64,000 nt of DNA from Candidatus Saccharicenans sp. GTDB lineage: Bacteria; Acidobacteriota; Aminicenantia; Aminicenantales; Saccharicenantaceae. Shown one piece after another: positions 26,054 through 34,935 of this stretch. The stretch covers positions 31,582 through 95,581 of the forward strand of contig JAOAIU010000054.1 in the NCBI GenBank assembly GCA_026414545.1, given 5' to 3'. Position 1 is the stretch's first letter; each line of letters starts with the position of its first letter. A program made the position numbers and the translations under genes. The notes under the pieces are model-generated. The model saw only the letters and a program-made list of their open reading frames with translations. It did not search any database and was not told where the DNA came from.

Positions 26054-28405
26054 TCAGGTCTTGTCTTCCGGCACCCTGGCTTTCTGCTTATCCTTGAAAT
26101 AGGATTTGGGGTCCACCAGGATTTCTCGCTGCTTGGCTCCTGCCGAAGGTCCGATGATTCCTTCCAGCTCCATCTGGTCTATGATCCGGGAAGCCCGGGC
26201 ATAGCCCAGCTTCAATTTCCGCTGCAGGTAGGAGGCTGAAGCCTGCCCGGTGGCCAGGACCAGTTCCACCGCCCGGTCGAATAATTCATCCTTCTCGCCC
26301 AGGTCCCCTTCCAGAGCCAGGTCTCCGGTCCGCTTCAGGATTTGCATGATTCGGTCGTCGAATTCGGGCTGGCCCTGGTCCCTGACGAACTTGACCAGGC
26401 GCTGAACTTCTGGAATGGAGACGTAGGCACAGTGCAGCCTGACGATTCGCGGATAGTTGGGTGGCATGAACAGCATGTCGCCCAGGCCCAGGAGTTTTTC
26501 GGCGCCGACGGTATCTATGATAACCCGGGAGTCAATCTTGGACGGCACCTTGAAGGCAATCCGGCTGTTGAAATTGTTCTTGATGGTTCCGGTGATGACG
26601 TCAATTGACGGCCTCTGGGTGGCCATCACCAGATGAATGCCCACGGCCCGGGCCAGCTGGGCCAGGCGCCCGATGCAGTACTCAACATCCTGCGGGCTGG
26701 TCATCATCAATTCGGCCAGCTCGTCAATAATGATGACGATGTATGGAAGGGGTTTGAGCTTGGCCTTTTCTTCCTCGCTCAATTTTCCCTTTTTCTGCTC
26801 GAGCAGGGCCTTAACCTGCTGGTTGTACTGCTCGATGTTCCTGACCTTCATCTGGCCGAGCTGCCGCAGCCGTTCCTCCATCTTTTTGACGGCGTCCATG
26901 AGGATGATGCCGGCCTTCTTGGAGTCGTTAACAACGGGGGCCAGGAGGTGGGGGATACCGTCGTAAAGGGTAAATTCCAGGCGCTTGGGGTCGATCAAAA
27001 TGAGCTTGACCTCGTCGGGGGTGGCCTTGTAGAGGATGCTGGCAATCAGGGCGTTGAGGGCCACGCTTTTTCCAGTGCCGGTGGCTCCGGCGATCAGCAG
27101 ATGGGGCATGATGGCCAGGTCGGTTATGTAAACATCGCCATGGACCGTCTTGCCCAGGGCGAAGGTGAGCTTGGAAGCTGAATTCTGGAATTTTTCTGAC
27201 TGGATGATGTCCCTGAGCTTTATGATTTCTCGCTTATTGTTCGGGATTTCGATGCCCAGCGAGGATTTTCCCGGGATGCGCTGGATACGCACGGCTTCGG
27301 CTTCCAGGGCCAGAGATAGTTCTTCACTCAGGCTGGCCACCTGGCTGACCTTGATGCCGGCATCCGGAAAGAATTCGTAGGTGGTGATCACCGGTCCCGG
27401 GTGGTACTCGCGGACCTCGCCGGAAACCTTGAATTCCAGCAGCTTCTCTTCTATCCTCCGCTTTTTTTCGAACAACTCGTCGCGGTCAATTTTTTCCGTG
27501 GGTTTTCCCGGGTCGAGCAGGCTGAACGGCGGAAAACGGTAATCACCCGATTTCCTGAGGTCGGGCAGAAGCATTTTTTCTCCGGCCGCTTCTTCCTTTT
27601 TCCTGGCGGCCGAGGGTTTTTCTGCCGCCTTGGGCGGTTTTTTCTCCTCAGTGGGGCCCGATTCCCGCTCAATTCTTTGTGGCCGGGTTTCTTTTTCGGT
27701 GCTGACCGGGCGCGAGGCAGCTATCTTTTCCTGGGCCTGTTTCTCGGCCAGCTTCTTCTTTATTTTTTCCTGTTTTCGCTCCTGCCGGTATTGCGTTATC
27801 CTGATGATGACCTGGCCGGTAGTGTTCCTGAAGAGCCTGGCGAATAAGTCGACGGTTCTGGCCAGGCTCCAGTGGGTGGTGAAAATCAGGAGCAGAGCGA
27901 GGAGGCACAGGAGGAGAATAAAGGACCCGGTGTGGTTAAGATAGCGGATTAAAAAATTGCTGATCAATTCACCCAGCAGACCTCCGGCCGGAAAGTCTTT
28001 ACCCTTCCAGGGAGCTCTCTCCAGGACCAGAACCAGAAGCGGTGACAGCACCAGAAGGTAGAACAGGCCAGTCAGGCTCCGTCTGAAAAGCCGGCCGGAC
28101 TGTCCCGGGAACAGGCTCCTTATTCCGAGGTAACCAAGGGCCAACGGCAGAAGCAGGGCCAGGAGGCCGAAGACTTGCAGCAGGCTTTCAGCTAATCCGG
28201 CACCGAGCCGCCCCCCGAAATTCTGGACCCGGTGCCCGGGAGGAGAGATGCTGGCCCAGGTGGGGTCGGCCGGGTTATAGGTAAAAATGCTGAGAAGAGA
28301 AAAAGCGGCCAAAAAGATAAGAATTACTGAGATAACTTCAGCCAGGATTTTGTTCTTCCGGCCTTCTTTTTTCTCTTCTTTCTTTTCCTTCTTTGCTCTG
28401 GCCAT
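26054..28405 (-). CDS. ftsK: DNA translocase FtsK/SpoIIIE
   Basis: The 783-residue protein has an N-terminal membrane part with four helices (about residues 22-175) and a Lys/Glu/Pro-rich linker (about 205-280). The hexameric motor carries Walker A GATGTGKSVALN and Walker B YIVIIIDELAELM. A winged-helix gamma domain lies at the C-terminus (about 715-775, SASYLQRKLKLGYARASRIID) and reads KOPS-like polar sequences. It moves chromosome ends away from the septum. It follows rsmA with a 9-nt gap. Confidence 0.96.
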   Translation of the reverse strand: MARAKKEKKEEKKEGRKNKILAEVISVILIFLAAFSLLSIFTYNPADPTWASISPPGHRVQNFGGRLGAGLAESLLQVFGLLALLLPLALGYLGIRSLFPGQSGRLFRRSLTGLFYLLVLSPLLVLVLERAPWKGKDFPAGGLLGELISNFLIRYLNHTGSFILLLCLLALLLIFTTHWSLARTVDLFARLFRNTTGQVIIRITQYRQERKQEKIKKKLAEKQAQEKIAASRPVSTEKETRPQRIERESGPTEEKKPPKAAEKPSAARKKEEAAGEKMLLPDLRKSGDYRFPPFSLLDPGKPTEKIDRDELFEKKRRIEEKLLEFKVSGEVREYHPGPVITTYEFFPDAGIKVSQVASLSEELSLALEAEAVRIQRIPGKSSLGIEIPNNKREIIKLRDIIQSEKFQNSASKLTFALGKTVHGDVYITDLAIMPHLLIAGATGTGKSVALNALIASILYKATPDEVKLILIDPKRLEFTLYDGIPHLLAPVVNDSKKAGIILMDAVKKMEERLRQLGQMKVRNIEQYNQQVKALLEQKKGKLSEEEKAKLKPLPYIVIIIDELAELMMTSPQDVEYCIGRLAQLARAVGIHLVMATQRPSIDVITGTIKNNFNSRIAFKVPSKIDSRVIIDTVGAEKLLGLGDMLFMPPNYPRIVRLHCAYVSIPEVQRLVKFVRDQGQPEFDDRIMQILKRTGDLALEGDLGEKDELFDRAVELVLATGQASASYLQRKLKLGYARASRIIDQMELEGIIGPSAGAKQREILVDPKSYFKDKQKARVPEDKT

Positions 28406-28414
28406 TTTTTCTGA

Positions 28415-29272
28415 TTATAGCACAGGGACCGGAGGGTTTTCATCGTCCGGGCGAATTTTGTCACCGCTCTGGCTGAGCCTCTGGAACAGAGCTACCAGCG
28501 TTTCCGGTTTCAGGTCTTCGGCCCTTATTTTTTCCCCGAGCGACAGGCTTCGCAAAGCCTGGCTTATTTCTTCTTTCCGGTAACCGGCGCCCTCCAGGTT
28601 GCGGCTCAGGGTTTTTCTCCGCTGACAGAAGGCTTCCTTGAGAAAAGCCAGCAGCTCTTTTTCCTGGCCTGCGGCAAAAAAGAGTTGCTGGTTTCTTGTC
28701 TGGAACAGGACGCAGGCCGAATCGACCCTGGGTGGCGGGCTGAAGGCACCGGGGCCGACCCGAAAAAGCAGCCGACAATCGAAGTAGTTCTGAAGCAGGA
28801 TGGACAACGGCGCATATTTCTTGCTTCCCGGCGCGGCCGTAATCCTCTGGGCCACTTCTTTCTGAAACAGGAAAACGGCCCGCTGGACCAGGTCTTTCAC
28901 TTCGACCAGGACAAACAGGATCTGGCTGGAGATGTGGTAGGGAAGGTTGCCGGCCAGCTTAACCTTTTCACCCGGGCGGAGGCGGTTGGTAATGATGTTC
29001 CTGAGGTCCACCTTGAGAATGTCCCCGGCGATGATCTCCAGGTTGCCGGGTCTATTCTTCTCCAGCATTTCAACGAGCGAGTAATCCTTCTCTATGGCCA
29101 GGACCCGGCCAGCCTTGGCCGCCAGGGGAAAGGTCAGAGCTCCCTGGCCCGGGCCTACTTCCACCACCAGGTCTTCACTGCCCGGGTCTATGGCTTCAAT
29201 TATTTTTTGCAGGATTCGTTTTTCGTGGAGAAAATGCTGGCCAAGAAGCTGGCGCCTGGTCTTTCTGCCCAA
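28415..29272 (-). CDS. rsmA: 16S rRNA A1518/A1519 dimethyltransferase RsmA (KsgA)
   Basis: The 285-residue SAM-dependent methyltransferase begins with the typical GQHFLHEKRILQKI. It has motif I VEVGPGQGALT and motif IV NLPYHISS. It dimethylates two adenines near the 3' end of 16S rRNA during late 30S assembly. The start is TTG, preceded by a GAAGGG site about 9 nt upstream. It is cotranscribed with ftsK by position. Confidence 0.95.
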   Translation of the reverse strand: MGRKTRRQLLGQHFLHEKRILQKIIEAIDPGSEDLVVEVGPGQGALTFPLAAKAGRVLAIEKDYSLVEMLEKNRPGNLEIIAGDILKVDLRNIITNRLRPGEKVKLAGNLPYHISSQILFVLVEVKDLVQRAVFLFQKEVAQRITAAPGSKKYAPLSILLQNYFDCRLLFRVGPGAFSPPPRVDSACVLFQTRNQQLFFAAGQEKELLAFLKEAFCQRRKTLSRNLEGAGYRKEEISQALRSLSLGEKIRAEDLKPETLVALFQRLSQSGDKIRPDDENPPVPVL

Positions 29273-29318
29273 GTTAAATTCCCTTCAGAGATATTTATTT
29301 CGTTGGGCCGGGCTTACG

Positions 29319-30560
29319 TCAAGCCTGACCGGCCGGTCTCTTTTCTTCCGAGCGATGAATGACGACTGAGGCGGCCATGTTGCCTATCATGTTAACCGTC
29401 GTCCGGCACATGTCCAGCAACCTGTCTACTCCGAGAATTAAAGCCACTCCCTCGAGAGGGATGCCTACCTGTTTTAAGACCATGGCCAGCATGATCATGC
29501 CGGCCCCGGGTACACCGGCCGTGCCGACAGAGGCCAGGATGGCCATCAAGACTATCGTTGCTTGGGCCGACAGGCTCAGGGGAATGCCGTAAATCTGGGC
29601 GATAAAGACCGCAGCCACCCCCTGGTAGAGCGCGGTTCCGTCCATATTGATGGTGGCCCCCAGCGGGACCACGAAACTGGAATACTCTTTCTTCACCTTC
29701 AATTCATCCAGGCACTCCAGGGCCACCGGGATGGTGGCGTTGGAACTGGAAGTGGAAAAGGCTATGAGCATGGCATCGGATGTCCCCTTAAAAAACCTCC
29801 CCGGTTTCATGCTGCCCAAAAATCTTACCAGCAATCCATCAATAACCAGGGCGTGGAAGGTCAGACCGAGGATGGTTACGAGGGCGTACTTTAACAAAGT
29901 TACCAGGATGCCCAGGCCAAACTGCCCTATGATCGAAGCCAGCAGGGCTAGGACCCCGTAGGGGGCAAACTTCATCACCAGGTTAACCACCTGGAGGACG
30001 GTTTCATTGATTCCGTCGAAGAACTGGAGTATTGGTTTTGACTTCTCCGGCGTTATCAGGCTCAGGCACAATCCGAAGATCAGGGCCAGAAAAATGACCT
30101 GAAGCATTTCTCCCTCGGCCATGGCTTTAATGGGGTTAGTGGGGACAATATTTACCAGGACCGAGACCAGGGACGGCTTTTCCTGAGCCGTCGAGACTTT
30201 GCTCTGAGCCGCCTGCTGGTAATTTTTCAGGAGTTCCTGTTTGACCTGTTCATTCAGGCCTGTTCCTGGCTTCAGAAGATTGGCAGCCAGAAGCCCGATT
30301 ATGATGGCGATGGCCGTGGTCAGGGTGAAATAGATGAAGGTCTTGAGGCCCACCCGTCCCAGCTTCTTAATGTCGCCCAGGCTGGCCGTTCCCAGGGCCA
30401 GGGAAAAGAAAACCAGGGGAACCACCACCATGGTGATCAGGCGGATGAAAATGGTACCCACAAACTCGATGCCCCGGGCCCGGGGGCCTAGAACCAGGCC
30501 GAGTACCACCCCCAGGAATAGCCCGATAAAGATCTTGGTGTGCAGAGGAATCTTCTTCAT
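29319..30560 (-). CDS. Dicarboxylate/amino acid:cation symporter (DAACS/GltP family)
   Basis: The 413-residue membrane protein has eight helices and two hairpins. The hairpin-1 serine motif (TSSSNATIPV) and the Na+/substrate motif NMDGTALYQG are intact. A second signature is GVPGAGMIML. Family members import glutamate, aspartate or C4-dicarboxylates with Na+ or H+. The Arg in LDMCRTTVNM in the last helix favours an acidic amino acid or dicarboxylate. A strong promoter lies upstream. Confidence 0.93.
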   Translation of the reverse strand: MKKIPLHTKIFIGLFLGVVLGLVLGPRARGIEFVGTIFIRLITMVVVPLVFFSLALGTASLGDIKKLGRVGLKTFIYFTLTTAIAIIIGLLAANLLKPGTGLNEQVKQELLKNYQQAAQSKVSTAQEKPSLVSVLVNIVPTNPIKAMAEGEMLQVIFLALIFGLCLSLITPEKSKPILQFFDGINETVLQVVNLVMKFAPYGVLALLASIIGQFGLGILVTLLKYALVTILGLTFHALVIDGLLVRFLGSMKPGRFFKGTSDAMLIAFSTSSSNATIPVALECLDELKVKKEYSSFVVPLGATINMDGTALYQGVAAVFIAQIYGIPLSLSAQATIVLMAILASVGTAGVPGAGMIMLAMVLKQVGIPLEGVALILGVDRLLDMCRTTVNMIGNMAASVVIHRSEEKRPAGQA

Positions 30561-30606
30561 TTCAATGTCTTCTCCTTGTCAGCCGGGGAAAAAACACAAC
30601 AGAGTG

Positions 30607-30636
30607 TTTATATGCTAAAAGCCGTATGCCTGTAAA
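30607..30636 (-). promoter_or_regulatory. Predicted sigma-70 promoter of the symporter gene
   Basis: On the minus strand TTTACA (30636-30631) and TATAAA (30612-30607) each match consensus in five of six positions and are 18 nt apart. The leader to the ATG at 30560 is about 40 nt and contains an AAGGAGA ribosome-binding site. Confidence 0.6.
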
Positions 30637-30672
30637 GTACAGAGCATTAAACCGGGCCGGGTCCCTCTCTGG

Positions 30673-30702
30673 TTGACAAGGCCTTTTCCCTTAAACTAAA
30701 AT
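30673..30702 (+). promoter_or_regulatory. Predicted sigma-70 promoter of the receiver-domain gene
   Basis: Perfect -35 TTGACA (30673-30678), 18-nt spacer and -10 TAAAAT (30697-30702). The predicted transcription start near 30709 leaves at most about 7 nt before the ATG at 30716, too little for a normal ribosome-binding site, so the mRNA may be nearly leaderless. Confidence 0.6.
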
Positions 30703-30715
30703 TGGCTTGATTGAA

Positions 30716-31159
30716 ATGACCGAGAAAAAGATCCTGATTGTCGACTACGAGCCCTCTTCCCTGGAAAGCCTGTCCAGGATACTTAAGAACATAAAAGTCC
30801 AGGTCATCCAGGCCACCGATGGAGCGCAGGCCTATGACCTGTTCAAGGAAGAGAAGCCGGACCTGGTCATCCTGGAGGCCATCCTGCCGAAACTCCATGG
30901 CTTTGACCTGACCAGGAAGATAGTCCAGGAGTCCCAGGGAACCGTGCCGGTCATAATCCTGACTGGCTTGTACAAAGGTCCCCAGTACAAGCACGAGGCC
31001 GTGGCCAACCTGGGGGCGGCGGAATACCTGGAAAAGCCCATCAACCCCGATGTTCTGCTGGAAATAGTCAGCCGGCTTCTGAGCGCCGAGGAAGAAATTG
31101 AAGACGTCCTGCCAGACCCCGATTCGGTTCTGTCGCTGATTGAGCCGAAGGGCAAGTAG
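30716..31159 (+). CDS. Stand-alone response regulator receiver domain with Glu at the phosphorylation site
   Basis: The 147-residue single receiver domain has no output domain. The acidic pocket keeps Asp10 (ILIVDYEPSS). The position of the phospho-accepting Asp is Glu54 (PDLVILEAILPKLHG). The switch Thr83 (ILTGL) and Lys107 (YLEKPINP) are kept. Asp-to-Glu changes at this site often mimic phosphorylation, so the domain may be permanently in an active-like state; this is inferred. A TTG at 30707 is an alternative start. Its neighbour accD begins 56 nt downstream. No histidine kinase is nearby. Confidence 0.9.
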   Translation: MTEKKILIVDYEPSSLESLSRILKNIKVQVIQATDGAQAYDLFKEEKPDLVILEAILPKLHGFDLTRKIVQESQGTVPVIILTGLYKGPQYKHEAVANLGAAEYLEKPINPDVLLEIVSRLLSAEEEIEDVLPDPDSVLSLIEPKGK

Positions 31160-31215
31160 GACGTCCGAAGGAAGGCTGGAGTTAACACATTCCCTTAAAT
31201 CAAGGAGGCTTGGTA

Positions 31216-32013
31216 ATGAATGAAGGCTTGTGGACCAGGTGCAACAACTGCCAGAAGATCCTGTACAAACAGGACATAATAGATAACCTGAAGGTCTGTC
31301 CCCAGTGCAATTACCATTTCCGGTTGGGAGCCATAGAACGTCTGCAACAGCTATTTGACGAAGGCCAGTTTGAGCTCCTGGACCAGGATATCTACCCGGT
31401 CGATTTCCTTGGCTTCCAGGACCAGCAAAAATATGAGGTCAGGCTGAAGGATAGCCAGAAAAAAACCGGGCTGCCGGAAGCCATAGTCACCGCCCGGGGC
31501 ACCCTGGGCGGTATACCGGTCATAATCCAGGCCATGGAGTTTGCCTTCATGGGCGGCAGCATGGGGTCTGTGGTCGGCGAAAAAGTGGCCAGGGCCGCCG
31601 AACGGGCCGTGGAAGAAAAATTGCCCCTGATTATTGTTTCCTGTTCGGGCGGGGCCAGGATGCAGGAAGGGATGATGTCCTTGATGCAGATGATCAAAAC
31701 GGCTGCGGCTTTGGCCCGGCTGTCTGAAGCCAAACTTCCTTACATCTCAGTCCTGGCCGACCCCACCACCGGGGGCACCACTGCCAGCTTCGCCATGCTG
31801 GGCGATATCAACATTGCCGAACCCAACGCCCTGATTGGCTTTGCCGGACCCAGGGTCATCGAACAGACCATCAAGGAGAAGTTGCCCAAGGGATTCCAGA
31901 GGGCAGAATTCCTGCTGGCCCATGGAATGGTGGACGATGTGGTGGAAAGAAAACACCTGCGCAATTACCTGATCAGGGCCCTGCGTCTTTTCCTGAACAG
32001 GCCACAGTCCTGA
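31216..32013 (+). CDS. accD: Acetyl-CoA carboxylase carboxyltransferase subunit beta
   Basis: The 265-residue protein has an N-terminal four-Cys zinc ribbon (Cys9, Cys12, Cys28, Cys31) and a crotonase-like carboxyltransferase domain with SCSGGARMQEG and DPTTGGTTASFAMLGD. With AccA it moves the carboxyl group from biotin to acetyl-CoA to give malonyl-CoA. An AAGGAGG box 7 nt before the ATG at 31216 favours that start over TTG at 31210. accA is not in the window. The accD-folC order is common in bacteria. Confidence 0.95.
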   Translation: MNEGLWTRCNNCQKILYKQDIIDNLKVCPQCNYHFRLGAIERLQQLFDEGQFELLDQDIYPVDFLGFQDQQKYEVRLKDSQKKTGLPEAIVTARGTLGGIPVIIQAMEFAFMGGSMGSVVGEKVARAAERAVEEKLPLIIVSCSGGARMQEGMMSLMQMIKTAAALARLSEAKLPYISVLADPTTGGTTASFAMLGDINIAEPNALIGFAGPRVIEQTIKEKLPKGFQRAEFLLAHGMVDDVVERKHLRNYLIRALRLFLNRPQS

Positions 32014-32020
32014 AAAGTAC

Positions 32021-33328
32021 ATGAGCTCAATTTCTTCCTATCCCTATCTCGAACAGGCCCAGCTTTTTGGCATCCGCCTGGGGCTGGAGAACATCCAGGC
32101 TGTGCTGGAAGAGTTCGGAAATCCCCACCAGAATTATCCAGTTATCCACGTGGCCGGGACCAACGGCAAGGGCTCGGTCTGCGCCATGCTGGAGAGAATT
32201 TTCCGCCTGCATGGGTTCCGGACCGGTCTATACACTTCTCCCCACCTGGTTGAAGTGAGAGAGAGAATCCAGGTGGGCGGTAATCTGGTCGGGGAAAAAG
32301 AGCTCAAGAAATTGCTGGCCGAGATAGCAAAAAGAGAAAAAAGGTTGAAAGCGGCCGGCCGGGTGGCCGGAGCTCTGACCTACTTTGAAATCCTGACCAC
32401 CGCCGCTTTTCTTTACTTCAGCCAGAAGAAGGTTGACCTGGCCATCCTGGAAGTGGGTATGGGCGGTCGGTTCGATGCCACCAACGTGGTCAGGCCAGAA
32501 GTTTCGGTTATAACCACCATTTCCTATGACCACCAGCAATACCTGGGCTCTACCCTGGGGAAAATAGCTTTTGAAAAGGCCGGGATAATTAAGGAAAGGG
32601 TGCCCTGTGTGTGTGGAGTAAGAACTCCAGAAGCTCTCCGGGTCATCAGGAAAAAATGTAAGAAAGCTGGGTCTCCCCTGGTTCAGGTATTCGGCAGAAG
32701 GCGAAAATTAACCGTGGAAGAAGAGGCTACGGGGGAGGTCTTCCTCTACCAGACGGAGTCAGATACCTATAAGTTCAGGCCCTCACTCCCCGGGCGTCAT
32801 CAGGGCGAAAATGCGGCCGTGGCCATTACCGTTTCAGAAGTAATGCGGGCAAGTGGCTGGAAGCTGAACAAAAAAAAGGTTATTGAAGGAGTGGAAAGCA
32901 CTTCCTGGCCCGGGAGGCTGGAGATTATCGGTTCCTGTCCTCCCGTGGTCCTTGACGGCTGTCACAACGAGGCCGGGGCCATGGTGGTCAACAGGTTCTG
33001 GAAAAGGGCCTTTAACCGTCCGGCCATCCTGGTCTTTGGAGTCATGAAGGACAAGGAAATTGAAAAAATAGCCCGCTGGTTGTTTCCCCTGGCTACCCGG
33101 ATTGTCCTGACTCGCCCGTCGCTGGAAAGAGCGGCCGGGCCTGCGGATATAGCTGCCCGATTGCCCGAATACCGGGGCAAGTATTTCCTGGAGGAAAATG
33201 TTCCCTCGGCTCTCGGCCTGGCTCTAACCCTGTCAGGGGGGCAAGTACCGGTGCTGGTGGCCGGCTCCCTTTTCCTAGTGGGCGAAGCCAGGCGATTGCT
33301 CCGGCCCTCCAGGTCCCGAAAAGCTTAG
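32021..33328 (+). CDS. folC: Folylpolyglutamate synthase / dihydrofolate synthase
   Basis: The 435-residue Mur-ligase family enzyme has P-loop GTNGKGS at residues 46-52, the substrate loop YTSPHLVEVRERI, and the central metal/carbamate region EVGMGGRFDATN, then LDGCHNEAGAM in the C-terminal domain. It adds glutamates to folates and may also make dihydrofolate. It starts 7 nt after accD. The stop is followed by 76 nt holding the ATP synthase promoter. Confidence 0.94.
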   Translation: MSSISSYPYLEQAQLFGIRLGLENIQAVLEEFGNPHQNYPVIHVAGTNGKGSVCAMLERIFRLHGFRTGLYTSPHLVEVRERIQVGGNLVGEKELKKLLAEIAKREKRLKAAGRVAGALTYFEILTTAAFLYFSQKKVDLAILEVGMGGRFDATNVVRPEVSVITTISYDHQQYLGSTLGKIAFEKAGIIKERVPCVCGVRTPEALRVIRKKCKKAGSPLVQVFGRRRKLTVEEEATGEVFLYQTESDTYKFRPSLPGRHQGENAAVAITVSEVMRASGWKLNKKKVIEGVESTSWPGRLEIIGSCPPVVLDGCHNEAGAMVVNRFWKRAFNRPAILVFGVMKDKEIEKIARWLFPLATRIVLTRPSLERAAGPADIAARLPEYRGKYFLEENVPSALGLALTLSGGQVPVLVAGSLFLVGEARRLLRPSRSRKA

Positions 33329-33352
33329 TCGACCTCCCCGTCAGGTTGCTTT

Positions 33353-33382
33353 TTGACCCCTTTAGTGTTATTTTTTTATTCT
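33353..33382 (+). promoter_or_regulatory. Predicted sigma-70 promoter of the ATP synthase operon
   Basis: TTGACC (33353-33358), 18-nt spacer, TATTCT (33377-33382). A GAAAGG ribosome-binding site at 33391-33396 sits 8 nt before the GTG at 33405. A run of T residues fills the spacer. Confidence 0.5.
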
Positions 33383-33404
33383 TGTAGCCTGAAAGGTTAG
33401 AACC

Positions 33405-33821
33405 GTGTTGCAGGTCGACCTGACGTTCATAGCAGTCTTTGTGCTGGTCTGGATTCTGGTCATCGTTTTAAGCCGGGTATTCTTCAGGCCCTACCTTAAT
33501 ATGAGGGAGAAGCGCAGGAGAATTCTGGAGGAAAATGAAAGGGCCTATCGCCAGGCGATGAGGGAATACGAAAGCCACCTGCAGCAGGTCGAATCCGGGC
33601 TGAAAGAAGCCCGGCAGGAATCCCAGTTAATCCGAGAAAAAATCATTTCTGAAGCCTTGAATGAGAAGGCGCGGCTGATGGCTGATATCCAGGCCGCGGT
33701 TAAGCAACAGGTAGCCGCAGCCAGAGAAGAACTCAGCCAGCAGACGGAGAAACTCAAGGACGAGCTCGGCCGGGAAGTTGAAGGCCTGGCCAGGCAGCTC
33801 GAGGAGAAGATACTTCATTGA
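33405..33821 (+). CDS. atpF': F-type ATP synthase subunit b' (peripheral stalk)
   Basis: The 138-residue protein starts at GTG. It has one N-terminal membrane helix (about residues 6-28, AVFVLVWILVIVL) and a long charged coiled coil to the end. Two consecutive b-type genes, this one shorter, are the b'/b arrangement of photosynthetic and some other bacteria, giving a heterodimeric stator stalk. Its TGA overlaps the start of the second b gene. Confidence 0.88.
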   Translation: MLQVDLTFIAVFVLVWILVIVLSRVFFRPYLNMREKRRRILEENERAYRQAMREYESHLQQVESGLKEARQESQLIREKIISEALNEKARLMADIQAAVKQQVAAAREELSQQTEKLKDELGREVEGLARQLEEKILH

Positions 33822-34411
33822 TAGGGTTCCGGCCAAAATCCGAGAAATTGAACCTAATCTTCCTGGTCCTGGTGTTGGTTAGCCCGGGACTGGCCGAAGA
33901 GACCTCCGGCCATTTTGACCTGGCTGTCTTTCTCGGACAGGTTCTGAACTTTGTGGTTCTATTCGGAGGACTGGCTTACCTGTTGCGCAGGCCGCTAAAT
34001 GAGTACCTGAAAGGTAGGGTGGAGCAGGTGGCGGCCCGGTTGAGCCAGGCTGAGGCTATGAAAGAGGAATCCCTGAAGAAGCTGGAAGAAGCCAGGGGCC
34101 GCCTGGAAAACCTGGCCAGTGAAATCCAGGCTCTAAAAGACCAGGCCGAGAAAGAGGCCGAGAGGGAAAGAGAAGCCATCCGCCAGGAAGCAGAAAAAGA
34201 AGCCGAGAGGCTTAGAAAACTGGCCAGGGAAGAAATCGAGGGCCTGGTTCGGTTGAGCATCAGGGAACTTAAAACCTATGCTATAGACCTGAGTGTCTCC
34301 CGGGCTGAAAAAAGAATTCAGGAAAAGCTGACTCCCGAGCTGCACCGGAAGCTGATCCATAGAGCCATCGACAGGTTGAGGTCAACCAATGAACCATCGG
34401 TTAATAGTTAG
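33818..34411 (+). CDS. atpF: F-type ATP synthase subunit b
   Basis: The 197-residue protein begins at a TTG overlapping the upstream stop; GAGGAG at 33801-33806 can serve as ribosome-binding site. There is a possible cleavable N-terminal segment (LIFLVLVLVSPGLA), then a membrane helix (about 38-58, FLGQVLNFVVLFGGLAYLL) and a Glu/Arg-rich coiled coil to residue 180. A signal-like leader before subunit b occurs in Deltaproteobacteria and relatives. It forms the stator with b' and delta. Confidence 0.88.
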   Translation: MIGFRPKSEKLNLIFLVLVLVSPGLAEETSGHFDLAVFLGQVLNFVVLFGGLAYLLRRPLNEYLKGRVEQVAARLSQAEAMKEESLKKLEEARGRLENLASEIQALKDQAEKEAEREREAIRQEAEKEAERLRKLAREEIEGLVRLSIRELKTYAIDLSVSRAEKRIQEKLTPELHRKLIHRAIDRLRSTNEPSVNS

Positions 34412-34931
34412 AAGGTATGCCAGGGGACTGGCCCGGGCCGTGGACCATGAGCCGGAGTTTAAGACCTGCCTGGACCAGCTCAGGGTGCTGGCCGAGTTGA
34501 TTAAGACTAACCCTGTTCTGGCCTACGCCCTGACCTCGGCTTTTCTGCCAGTTCACCAGAAAAAGCTGATGGTTGAAGAACTGCTTAAAGCAGGGGATTT
34601 TGACCCCAGAGTAGTCCGCCTGGTAAGAATGCTGGCTGAGAGGGCAAAAATGGCCCTGCTTCCGGAAATCCTGGATGAGTTGCCCGGGGTCTGGGCTGAA
34701 GAAAAAGGAATAGAAGTCTTTGAGATAGATTCGGCGGTGGACCTGACTGAAGAAGAAAAAAGCGAGCTCCAGAAAACACTGGAAGAAAAATGGAAAAAGC
34801 CAGTCCGCCTTCACTTCCGGCTTAATCCTGACATCATCGGCGGGCTGGTCTTGAAAAAGGGGAACGTCTTTTATGATGTTTCGGTCAGGGGCGGCCTGCT
34901 GAAGTTGAAGGAAATAGTCAGCCAGAGGTAA
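34389..34931 (+). CDS. atpH: F-type ATP synthase subunit delta
   Basis: The 180-residue OSCP/delta protein has an N-terminal helical bundle with YARGLARAV and the C-terminal signature region ending [21 protein letters not shown]. It links the stator stalk to the top of the alpha-beta hexamer. It overlaps atpF by 23 nt. Confidence 0.94.
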   Translation: MNHRLIVRRYARGLARAVDHEPEFKTCLDQLRVLAELIKTNPVLAYALTSAFLPVHQKKLMVEELLKAGDFDPRVVRLVRMLAERAKMALLPEILDELPGVWAEEKGIEVFEIDSAVDLTEEEKSELQKTLEEKWKKPVRLHFRLNPDIIGGLVLKKGNVFYDVSVRGGLLKLKEIVSQR

Positions 34932-34935
34932 CGAG

